Virus record (IMG/VR): IMGVR_UViG_3300017917_004574
Span: 1 to 30,531 of that record
Length of the DNA: 30,531 bases
Direction: 5' to 3' (one strand)
Source of the DNA: a virus
Shown here: in pieces, positions 6,016 through 10,460 of the stretch
Layout: each line of letters begins with the position of its first letter
Numbering within the stretch: position 1 is the stretch's first letter
Notes under the pieces: model-generated
Database searches by the model: none
What the model was told of the DNA's origin: nothing
The model's input: only the letters and a program-made list of their open reading frames with translations
Made by a program: the position numbers and the translations under genes

Positions 6016-6258
6016 ATGAATTATCAAAAATTAATGTCGCTTGACCCAACTACATATGGCTCAATGACTAACAGTAAAAAACAAGAAATTGTATTTGTTG
6101 AACACCCAACTAGAGGAGACGAATACCCCGTAATAGCGGTATGTCATGAATTGCAATTAGCAGCAGCAACAGATTTCTTTGAATTAGATGATATGACAGC
6201 GGAACATGGTGAATATGAACCGTGGTTTGATAAAGATGGGGAATTGGTTATTGGTTAA
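6016..6258 (+). CDS. Hypothetical protein, 80 aa, acidic
   Basis: The ATG is preceded by AAAAGTT and follows the tRNA-like gene by 15 nt, with no cassette of its own, so it is probably co-transcribed from cassette 13. The sequence has PTRGDEYPVIAVCHELQLAA in the middle and an acidic tail with FELDDMTAEHGEYEPWFDKD. No family recognised. Confidence 0.7.
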   Translation: MNYQKLMSLDPTTYGSMTNSKKQEIVFVEHPTRGDEYPVIAVCHELQLAAATDFFELDDMTAEHGEYEPWFDKDGELVIG

Positions 6259-6262
6259 AAAG

Positions 6263-6281
6263 TTCGTATATTAAAAGAAAA
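6263..6281 (+). promoter_or_regulatory. Cassette copy 14
   Basis: TTCGTATATTAAAAGAAAA, then TAAAAAGGTT and ATG at 6292. The segment 6264-6300 equals 3274-3310 exactly, including the first codons ATGAAATTT. Confidence 0.62.
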
Positions 6282-6291
6282 TAAAAAGGTT

Positions 6292-6570
6292 ATGAAATTT
6301 GAATTTTTAAAAGAAAAAGAATTAGAGCTAATCAATAACAGATTTGCTGAGGAAGACTCAATTGATTATGATAATTGGCATTTAATGACGGATGAAGAGA
6401 TACTAATTACTGATGCTGCTATGTTTGTTTATGAAGCATATTGTGATAATGAGTTTGATTCATTGGAGGAATTCGCTAAAAATGCTTCTGAAGGAGAAGG
6501 AGATACAGTGGAGAATACTATTAAAAGATTAAATAGAATGTTAAATAAAGGAATATTAAAATTAAAATAA
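6292..6570 (+). CDS. Hypothetical protein, 92 aa, acidic helical
   Basis: Begins MKFEFLKEKELELINNRFAE and continues with acidic helices (NEFDSLEEFAKNASEGEGDT, about 56-75), ending in a basic helix IKRLNRMLNKGILKLK. The first codons match those at 3302, but the proteins diverge after the first few residues, so the identity concerns the control region and not the gene. Function unknown. Confidence 0.7.
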   Translation: MKFEFLKEKELELINNRFAEEDSIDYDNWHLMTDEEILITDAAMFVYEAYCDNEFDSLEEFAKNASEGEGDTVENTIKRLNRMLNKGILKLK

Positions 6571-6571
6571 A

Positions 6572-6591
6572 TTTCATATATTAGTGTATAA
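6572..6591 (+). promoter_or_regulatory. Cassette copy 15 (CATATATT variant)
   Basis: TTTCATATATTAGTGTATAA then GAAAATAAGAAAGTT before the ATG at 6607. Confidence 0.58.
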
Positions 6592-6606
6592 GAAAATAAG
6601 AAAGTT

Positions 6607-6840
6607 ATGAAAAATAAAAATAATACATTAAGTTCAAATATGCAAAAACAATTTAATATGATTGTTAGTGCTCTAAAAAGGGCTAAATCTGAGAAGGATA
6701 TTGATCAAGTCCATACAGATCTTATTCTTCTCCCTAAAAAACTAACAAAAATGTTTATTGATAAACTTGCAAATATGGGATTAGCAAACAAAGAAGGAGA
6801 GGGAAAATATTCACTTAGTTATAATAGTGAAGAGGATTAA
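6607..6840 (+). CDS. Hypothetical protein, 77 aa, possible small winged-helix-like fold
   Basis: Lys-rich N-terminus (MKNKNNTLSSNMQKQFNMIV), then helices (SALKRAKSEKDIDQVHTDLI) and a segment FIDKLANMGLANKEGEGKYS. The helix-turn-beta look of that segment recalls the recognition helix and wing of winged-helix proteins. This is a weak structural impression, not a family match. AAAGTT-ATG supports the start. The next gene follows after 11 nt without a cassette. Confidence 0.68.
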   Translation: MKNKNNTLSSNMQKQFNMIVSALKRAKSEKDIDQVHTDLILLPKKLTKMFIDKLANMGLANKEGEGKYSLSYNSEED

Positions 6841-6851
6841 AAATAAAGGTT

Positions 6852-7022
6852 ATGACAGCAGACCAAATAGACAGAATAGAAGGAATAATAAGCAAGAAAA
6901 ATATACTCCAGTTCAAAGACACAATAGATAATATAGTGGATGAGTTAGTTGAGGATGGATTTGAGCAAACGGATGTAGCTACTTATTTGACGGAAGTGAT
7001 AAGAGAGTATTTAGTTGGATAA
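6852..7022 (+). CDS. Hypothetical protein, 56 aa
   Basis: Starts at ATG preceded by AAAGGTT and has no cassette, so it is co-transcribed with 6607-6840. It encodes a helical acidic protein: MTADQIDRIEGIISKKNILQ, then NIVDELVEDGFEQTDVATYL, ending TEVIREYLVG. The conserved AAAGGTT here, away from any TTCGTATATT core, argues that the GTT-ATG context is a translation signal. Last convincing gene before the noncoding island. Confidence 0.62.
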   Translation: MTADQIDRIEGIISKKNILQFKDTIDNIVDELVEDGFEQTDVATYLTEVIREYLVG

Positions 7023-7041
7023 ATTAATAAATGGAATTAGT

Positions 7042-7098
7042 ATGGCATTGTTTTTAGTGTTATTGGGCGCTGTTTTGTTGATTTTAAACGAGGAATAA
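7042..7098 (+). CDS. Possible 18-aa hydrophobic peptide
   Basis: ATG at 7042 encodes MALFLVLLGAVLLILNEE, a single hydrophobic run with an acidic end, similar in design to short membrane peptides or toxins of type I systems. There is no cassette and no AGTT before the ATG, so it may be chance. It sits at the 5' edge of the structured noncoding island. Confidence 0.3.
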   Translation: MALFLVLLGAVLLILNEE

Positions 7099-7132
7099 CG
7101 CGATAAAACGTATAGACATATAGTGTAGTGGA

Positions 7133-7172
7133 TTAGGAGGAATATGCGTTTAACTACGTTAGGAGGAATATG
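7133..7172 (+). repeat. Tandem repeat TTAGGAGGAATATG x2
   Basis: Identical 14-mers at 7133-7146 and 7159-7172, period 26 nt. Each contains AGGAGG, a full Shine-Dalgarno core, in a window where genes do not use one. Confidence 0.8.
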
Positions 7173-7279
7173 AGAGGGTGGAAAACAATAGGATAAAGAG
7201 TGGAATGGGAGTAGGAGATTAAGAGCGTATGTGTAGAGAGGGACCCACTGTGTCGAGATCGAGATAAGGTAGGGTACAA

Positions 7280-7303
7280 CCCTCCCCCACACCCCCACGC
7301 CCC
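7280..7303 (-). other. G-quadruplex-type motif on the minus strand
   Basis: Four C-tracts on the + strand: CCC 7280-7282, CCCCC 7284-7288, CCCCC 7292-7296 and CCCC 7300-7303, with loops T, ACA and ACG. The minus strand therefore fits the canonical four-tract quadruplex pattern with loops of 1-3 nt. Confidence 0.7.
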
Positions 7304-7770
7304 TTTCACAAGAGGTCAAAAGTATATACAAACCCCCGCATAGATGCGCGGGGAATAGCATTAGGAGAATAACAAGAGAGGGGTAGAGAACGACCCCTAC
7401 ATTAGGAAACTAACCAGGAGGATCGAGAGGGACCCCAAAAAGATCAAAAAATGTTAGGAGAAGCCATTAAGAGGATGTATCTTACTATATGTATTATTGG
7501 ATACAACGGTATCTTTATTACGAGGTATTGAGAGGAACGCAACAAACTTAGGGTACAGAAAGAACCTCCCACACCAAACAATATAGAAAACAGCGTATTC
7601 GTGTTGGAAATCGAATGAGTTTGGATGTTCTCCTACAACAAAACATACCCAGGATAAGCCCCTAAGAATGACCTGTTAGGGAACGTTTGTTAAAAAATTA
7701 AAAGCCACACATAAACGTGAGGCTATCAGACTGCTCATACAAACAAAGGAATATCTTATTTAAAATATAT

Positions 7771-7785
7771 TTTGTATATTTATAG
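7771..7785 (+). promoter_or_regulatory. Cassette copy 16 (TTTGTATATT variant)
   Basis: TTTGTATATTTATAG with the ATG at 7789 only 3 nt later. A short form like copy 2, and also close to the Bacteroidota -7 element TAnnTTTG (TATATTTA). Confidence 0.5.
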
Positions 7786-7788
7786 CAA

Positions 7789-7881
7789 ATGAGTAAGCAA
7801 GAAAAATACAAGCTATTATCACATTACGAGATGCAAGCAATGGCATTCTTGCTTATGTTATACATTAGAACATATAACTGA
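7789..7881 (+). CDS. Possible small protein, 30 aa
   Basis: Encodes MSKQEKYKLLSHYEMQAMAF then LLMLYIRTYN. A short-form cassette lies directly upstream, as for the gene at 472, which raises the odds that it is real. The C-terminal half is hydrophobic (MAFLLMLYI), so membrane association is possible. Confidence 0.42.
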   Translation: MSKQEKYKLLSHYEMQAMAFLLMLYIRTYN

Positions 7882-7910
7882 GATAATAAGCAATTGTAAT
7901 TGATTACTTT

Positions 7911-8063
7911 ATGAAAAGAGAAACGATTAAAATGAACATCAGTGTGACTAGAGAATCACAGAAACAACAAGGGTATTTTGATGGTCGCTTTGTTGAGAGG
8001 ACTACCCAGTCTAAAAAACAATATACACGTAAACGCAAACATAAGAGGACTAGCTTAGATTAA
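7911..8063 (+). CDS. Hypothetical basic protein, 50 aa
   Basis: Encodes MKRETIKMNISVTRESQKQQ, then GYFDGRFVERTTQSKKQYTR and a highly basic end KRKHKRTSLD. The charge suggests nucleic-acid binding (inference). No cassette lies directly upstream, so it may be co-transcribed with the 30-aa ORF. The upstream context TACTTT-ATG is not the usual AGTT-ATG. Confidence 0.5.
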   Translation: MKRETIKMNISVTRESQKQQGYFDGRFVERTTQSKKQYTRKRKHKRTSLD

Positions 8064-8094
8064 GCTATAAATGGACTATTATTATTGATAAATA

Positions 8095-8120
8095 TTTCAT
8101 ATATTTCAGTATAATTAAAA
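8095..8120 (+). promoter_or_regulatory. Cassette copy 17 (CATATATT variant)
   Basis: TTTCATATATTTCAGTATAA then TTAAAAAAGATAAAAGTT before the ATG at 8133. The TCAGTATAATTAAAA sub-type recurs in copies 19 to 22 with minor changes. Confidence 0.65.
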
Positions 8121-8132
8121 AAGATAAAAGTT

Positions 8133-8330
8133 ATGAAAAATTTGAAAAAATTGAAGTTGATTAAATCAAAAATTGAAGATTTAAGATTAGAAATGATCAA
8201 TATGTCTGTTGATTTGAATGTAAAAGAAAAAAATTATGATGATGTTTTTGAATTTGTTTCAACAGAAGCTGAAAATGTATTTTGTATATTATTGAATGAA
8301 TTTGAAATGTTTATTGAAGAAATCGAATAA
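8133..8330 (+). CDS. Hypothetical protein, 65 aa, coiled-coil-like
   Basis: Lys/Leu/Ile-rich N-terminal helix (MKNLKKLKLIKSKIEDLRLE) followed by an acidic half (FEFVSTEAENVFCILLNEFE, about 41-60). Heptad-like spacing of hydrophobics suggests a helical hairpin or coiled coil. More AT-rich and Lys/Glu-biased than genes before 6.8 kb, as are the genes up to 10041. No function assigned. Confidence 0.68.
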   Translation: MKNLKKLKLIKSKIEDLRLEMINMSVDLNVKEKNYDDVFEFVSTEAENVFCILLNEFEMFIEEIE

Positions 8331-8355
8331 AATGAATTAGCTAATTAAAATAATA

Positions 8356-8380
8356 TTCGTATATTGAAATATAATTAAAA
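8356..8380 (+). promoter_or_regulatory. Cassette copy 18
   Basis: TTCGTATATTGAAATATAAT then TAAAAAGATAAAAGTT before the ATG at 8392. Confidence 0.63.
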
Positions 8381-8391
8381 AGATAAAAGTT

Positions 8392-8685
8392 ATGAAATTA
8401 GAAAAATTAATGACAAAAAAATGCAATTGCTGTAACAATCTTAAAGAAGATAAATTTACAGAGTTAGTTAGAATTACTAATTTTTCTTCAGTGGAAGAAT
8501 CTATTAAAAGAATTCAAGAACATTTTAATTGTGAATTTTATTGGACAAATAATAAAAATAATGAAAAGTTCAAGTATGCTTATTTAACAGGAGATTGTCA
8601 AGTGTATTTTGTAAAAGAATTAAAAGAATTTAATTTCTCAAAAACTGAAAGAGACTGGAAAGTTGATTATTCAATTGAGTTTTAA
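8392..8685 (+). CDS. Paralogue A of a two-gene family, 97 aa, with CxCC
   Basis: A Cys cluster near the N-terminus (KKCNCCNN, about 9-16) precedes a domain shared with the protein at 9474-9776. The shared features are FTELVRITNFSSVEESIKRI here versus FTELIKIEDFTTIEEALDRI there, then a YWT/YTT...D/N...KYAYL/KYVYT strand region, CQVYFVKELKEF versus CSFVESLDEF, and WKVDYSIEF versus WRVYSSIEI. The order beta-helix-beta-beta-beta suggests a small compact fold. The cysteines are absent from paralogue B, so they are not part of the conserved core. Function unknown. Confidence 0.72.
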   Translation: MKLEKLMTKKCNCCNNLKEDKFTELVRITNFSSVEESIKRIQEHFNCEFYWTNNKNNEKFKYAYLTGDCQVYFVKELKEFNFSKTERDWKVDYSIEF

Positions 8686-8690
8686 AGAGG

Positions 8691-8713
8691 AAGCAGCTAA
8701 TTAAAGTTGCTTT
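8691..8713 (+). terminator. Terminator hairpin fused to cassette 19
   Basis: AAGCAGCT (8691-8698) pairs with AGTTGCTT (8705-8712) with one G-T wobble across loop AATTAA. The T residues overlap TTTCGTATATT. Nearly identical to the hairpin at 9015. Confidence 0.7.
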
Positions 8714-8736
8714 CGTATATTTCAGTATAATTTAAA
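8711..8736 (+). promoter_or_regulatory. Cassette copy 19
   Basis: TTTCGTATATTTCAGTATAA then TTTAAAAAAATAAGTT before the ATG at 8747. Confidence 0.65.
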
Positions 8737-8746
8737 AAAATAAGTT

Positions 8747-9028
8747 ATGAAAAATGAAATGATTAAATTTGTGAGTGAGAATTTTGATGTGATTAAGAAT
8801 CAATTCTTGAAAGATGAAATTGAAATTTTAAATGAAATATTTGAAGATGAAGGTGATTTAGTTGAACATAATCGATTAACTGAATTTTTGCTTGATCAAA
8901 TGAAAGTTTCAACTGCTGAAGAATTGATTGATGTGATTAATGAAAGATCTTTAGGTGTTAATTTAGATGGTGTTGAAGTTGGAGAGCTATTTAATATGAT
9001 TAAAGCAATAAAGGAAGCAGCTAATTAA
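8747..9028 (+). CDS. Hypothetical protein, 93 aa, acidic helical
   Basis: Begins MKNEMIKFVSENFDVIKNQF, continues with acidic helices (EIEILNEIFEDEGDLVEHNR, about 24-43) and ends VGELFNMIKAIKEAAN. The last codons, GAA GCA GCT AAT TAA, are part of the terminator stem and loop, so the C-terminal EAAN is dictated by the terminator sequence. No recognised domain. Confidence 0.7.
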   Translation: MKNEMIKFVSENFDVIKNQFLKDEIEILNEIFEDEGDLVEHNRLTEFLLDQMKVSTAEELIDVINERSLGVNLDGVEVGELFNMIKAIKEAAN

Positions 9029-9037
9029 AGCTGCTTT
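9015..9037 (+). terminator. Terminator overlapping the stop codon, fused to cassette 20
   Basis: AAGCAGCT (9015-9022) pairs perfectly with AGCTGCTT (9029-9036) across AATTAA, which holds the TAA stop of the upstream gene (9026-9028). The T residues overlap TTTCATATATT. Confidence 0.78.
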
Positions 9038-9060
9038 CATATATTCAGGTATAATTAAAA
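9035..9060 (+). promoter_or_regulatory. Cassette copy 20 (CATATATT variant)
   Basis: TTTCATATATTCAGGTATAA then TTAAAAAAATAAAAGTT before the ATG at 9072. Confidence 0.65.
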
Positions 9061-9071
9061 AAATAAAAGTT

Positions 9072-9413
9072 ATGAAAAAAGTTGAAGTTATTGAAGTAAA
9101 AAAATTAGGACGTCCTGTTAATGAAAACAGTGTAAGACAACAAAGGATTAAAGAGTTAGAGTTTAAGAAAGAAAATGGTTTGTTAAAACGAGGACGTCCT
9201 GTAAATGTTGAAAGTGAAAGACAGAAAAGGATTAGTGAGTTAGAGAATAAGAGAAAAAATGGAGAGTTGAAATTAGGACGTCCTGTAAATGAAAATAGTG
9301 AAAGACAGAAGAGATTAAAAGAATTAGAGAGTAAAAGAGAATTAGGTTTAGTTAAAAGAGGACGACCTAAAATGATTAAAGTAGAAGAAGTTAAAACAGA
9401 GGTAGTCAATTAG
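9072..9413 (+). CDS. Multivalent AT-hook-like repeat protein, 113 aa
   Basis: Three full 28-residue repeats (12-39, 40-67, 68-95) plus a fourth GRP. Each starts [L/R]GRPVN, followed by a charged helix of the form SERQKRIxELExKR and ends near xGxLK. GRP cores sit at residues 13-15, 41-43, 69-71 and 97-99, exactly 28 apart. RGRP flanked by basic residues is the core of the AT-hook, which binds the minor groove of AT-rich DNA; two of the four GRP cores (41 and 97) have Arg before Gly and two have Leu. The simplest inference is a multivalent binder of AT-rich DNA, perhaps a nucleoid-like or gene-regulatory factor. The charged helices could alternatively make this an RNA-binding or coiled-coil protein. 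Confidence 0.8.
   Translation: MKKVEVIEVKKLGRPVNENSVRQQRIKELEFKKENGLLKRGRPVNVESERQKRISELENKRKNGELKLGRPVNENSERQKRLKELESKRELGLVKRGRPKMIKVEEVKTEVVN
9105..9380 (+). repeat. 84-bp tandem repeats within the AT-hook-like gene
   Basis: Units at 9105-9188, 9189-9272 and 9273-9356 with a partial fourth from 9357. The palindrome AGGACGTCCT recurs at 9107-9116, 9191-9200 and 9275-9284, and degenerates to AGGACGACCT at 9359-9368. Confidence 0.85.
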
Positions 9414-9426
9414 GACTACCTTTTTT
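9401..9426 (+). terminator. Canonical intrinsic terminator overlapping the stop codon
   Basis: GGTAGTC (9401-9407) pairs with GACTACC (9414-9420) across AATTAG, which holds the TAG stop (9411-9413), followed by TTTTTT. Confidence 0.88.
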
Positions 9427-9435
9427 AATGTTTAA

Positions 9436-9460
9436 TTCGTATATTTCAGTATAATTAAAA
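9436..9460 (+). promoter_or_regulatory. Cassette copy 21
   Basis: TTCGTATATTTCAGTATAAT then TAAAAAAAGATAAAAGTT before the ATG at 9474. Confidence 0.65.
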
Positions 9461-9473
9461 AAAGATAAAAGTT

Positions 9474-9776
9474 ATGAAATTATTTGCATTACAAACAGAA
9501 GACAACTATTTTACAGAATTAATTAAGATTGAAGATTTTACTACAATAGAAGAAGCTTTAGATCGAATTAATAAATTTATTGAAGGAACAGATGATTTAT
9601 CAGATTATGAAGAAGATGATCTCTTTTATACAACAGATAAAGATGGAAGAGATTATAAATATGTTTATACTTCAAATGATGGACAATGTTCATTTGTAGA
9701 ATCATTAGATGAATTTTCTGAAAGTCATAATAGCGAAGAAAAATGGAGAGTTTATAGTTCTATAGAAATTAAATAA
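9474..9776 (+). CDS. Paralogue B of the 8392 gene, 100 aa
   Basis: Shares the domain described at 8392-8685: FTELIKIEDFTTIEEALDRI (about 12-31), a strand region with YTTDKDGRDYKYVYTSNDGQ, CSFVESLDEF, and the C-terminal KWRVYSSIEIK. Compared with paralogue A it lacks the N-terminal Cys cluster and has an acidic insertion (IEGTDDLSDYEEDDL, about 37-51). The two proteins have diverged well beyond recent duplication while their cassettes stay similar. Function unknown. Confidence 0.73.
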   Translation: MKLFALQTEDNYFTELIKIEDFTTIEEALDRINKFIEGTDDLSDYEEDDLFYTTDKDGRDYKYVYTSNDGQCSFVESLDEFSESHNSEEKWRVYSSIEIK

Positions 9777-9779
9777 TTA

Positions 9780-9832
9780 AAAGGACTAAGCAAATTAAAA
9801 TATAATTCGTATATTTCAATATAATTAAAAAA
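9780..9832 (+). repeat. Intergenic direct repeat, unit 1 (contains cassette 22)
   Basis: AAAGGACTAAGCAAATTAAA followed by ATATAATTCGTATATTTCAA and TATAATTAAAAAA. It recurs at 10033-10083 with only a few substitutions. The cassette core is at 9806. Confidence 0.8.
9806..9830 (+). promoter_or_regulatory. Cassette copy 22
   Basis: TTCGTATATTTCAATATAAT then TAAAAAAGATAA before ATG ATG at 9838/9841. Confidence 0.62.
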
Positions 9833-9837
9833 GATAA

Positions 9838-10041
9838 ATGATGAAATTAAGTAAAATTGAAAAGAAAGCATTTGAAAAAATTAATTTAGAATTAAATAAT
9901 ATAGTTAATGATTCTAATTTAGAAAAATATGATGAATTTTTTGAAGAAGATTGTGAATTTAGATTAGAGATAATTAAAAAAATGATTAATATACTCTTAA
10001 AAGAAAAAGAATTAATTGAAGATTTATTAGTAAAGGACTAA
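9838..10041 (+). CDS. Hypothetical protein, 67 aa, helical and acidic
   Basis: Two adjacent ATGs (9838, 9841). Alignment with the other leaders (AAGATAAAAGTT-ATGAAATTA) favours 9841 as the ancestral start, one residue shorter. The protein is helical with alternating acidic and hydrophobic residues: KLSKIEKKAFEKINLELNNI, then KYDEFFEEDCEFRLEIIKKM, ending in ILLKEKELIEDLLVKD, a good coiled-coil candidate. No function assigned. Confidence 0.65.
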   Translation: MMKLSKIEKKAFEKINLELNNIVNDSNLEKYDEFFEEDCEFRLEIIKKMINILLKEKELIEDLLVKD

Positions 10042-10083
10042 GCAAATTAAAATAAAATTCATATATTGAAGTATAATTAAAAA
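10033..10083 (+). repeat. Intergenic direct repeat, unit 2 (contains cassette 23)
   Basis: AAAGGACTAAGCAAATTAAA then ATAAAATTCATATATTGAAG and TATAATTAAAAA. This is the second copy of 9780-9832, but here no coding start follows. Confidence 0.8.
10058..10080 (+). promoter_or_regulatory. Cassette copy 23, driving a noncoding island
   Basis: TTCATATATTGAAGTATAAT then TAAAAATAAC. No GTT-ATG follows. The next 180 nt are GC-rich and hairpin-dense. If the cassette is a promoter, its product would be an untranslated RNA. Confidence 0.55.
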
Positions 10084-10085
10084 TA

Positions 10086-10260
10086 ACAACCCAGCACCTC
10101 CTAATAAAATTAACCCGCAAAATACCACCTCGTAATAAGGGTGGTTTGCGGTGCGTACGCCGGGCGTATATATATGGTATATGGTAGGGGATATCGCCCC
10201 ACGCGCGCCGTGGTCAATATGGTGGAGGTGGTGGGGGGAGGGTGGTGTGGATGAACCTTC
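10086..10260 (+). ncRNA. Candidate GC-rich structured RNA downstream of cassette 23
   Basis: Hairpins follow one another: CCGCAAA (10115-10121) plus CCACC (10125-10129) pairing GGTGG (10140-10144) plus TTTGCGG (10145-10151), 12 bp with a 3-nt bulge; TACGC (10156-10160) with GCGTA (10164-10168); GGGG (10187-10190) with CCCC (10197-10200); and CCACG (10199-10203) with CGTGG (10209-10213), the last two mutually exclusive. A G-rich tract follows at 10219-10250. The rest of the gap, 10261-10460, is AT- and pyrimidine-rich with no structure or gene I can support. A DNA role, such as a replication or packaging site, is equally open. Confidence 0.5.
10219..10250 (+). other. G-rich tract with quadruplex potential
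   Basis: Successive G runs GG, GG, GG, GG, GGGGGG, GGG, GG, GG separated mostly by single bases. It fits two-tier quadruplex patterns on the + strand. Confidence 0.55.
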
Positions 10261-10460
10261 ACATCTCCTACAACTTTTCCCCATCGACATTGTATATCCT
10301 TATATATTCAACTTATTGGGTAAATAATTCATATACCCCACAAAAACACACCCACATTTTTCATTTTACCAAATTTTCTAAAAATCAAAGGATATCAAAA
10401 AAGAGATTCTCAAAATTTTTTCACTCTAGAGCAAAGTATATTTGGATATACAAAATATTA

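Larger units (their letters stand above)
7099..7740 (+). ncRNA. Candidate large structured noncoding RNA
   Basis: About 640 nt with no credible gene, richer in G+C and purines than its surroundings. Local hairpins include CCCCGC 7334-7339 with GCGGGG 7348-7353; AGGGGT 7379-7384 with ACCCCT 7393-7398; GATAC 7500-7504 with GTATC 7509-7513; ATTCG 7597-7601 with CGAAT 7612-7616; CCCTAA 7660-7665 with TTAGGG 7676-7681; and AGCC-A-CAC 7703-7710 with GTG-A-GGCT 7717-7724. AGGAG occurs six times and GAGAGGGACCC twice (7236, 7425). Size and phage context recall the large phage RNA classes GOLLD and ROOL, but I cannot match it to either. Strand is assumed from the neighbours. Confidence 0.5.

Noticed and set aside
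7231-7320. A second tRNA in the purine-rich island
   Set aside because: No acceptor, T-loop TTCRA or D-loop pattern could be assembled; only local hairpins.
7011-7361. 116-aa minus-strand ORF over the first noncoding island
   Set aside because: Opposite to all genes, Pro/Ser/Leu-biased translation of a purine-rich strand, no start signal. The hairpins and repeats explain the region better.
8987-9409. 140-aa minus-strand ORF opposite the AT-hook-like gene
   Set aside because: Shadow of the 84-bp repeats on the + strand; its own repeats simply mirror them.
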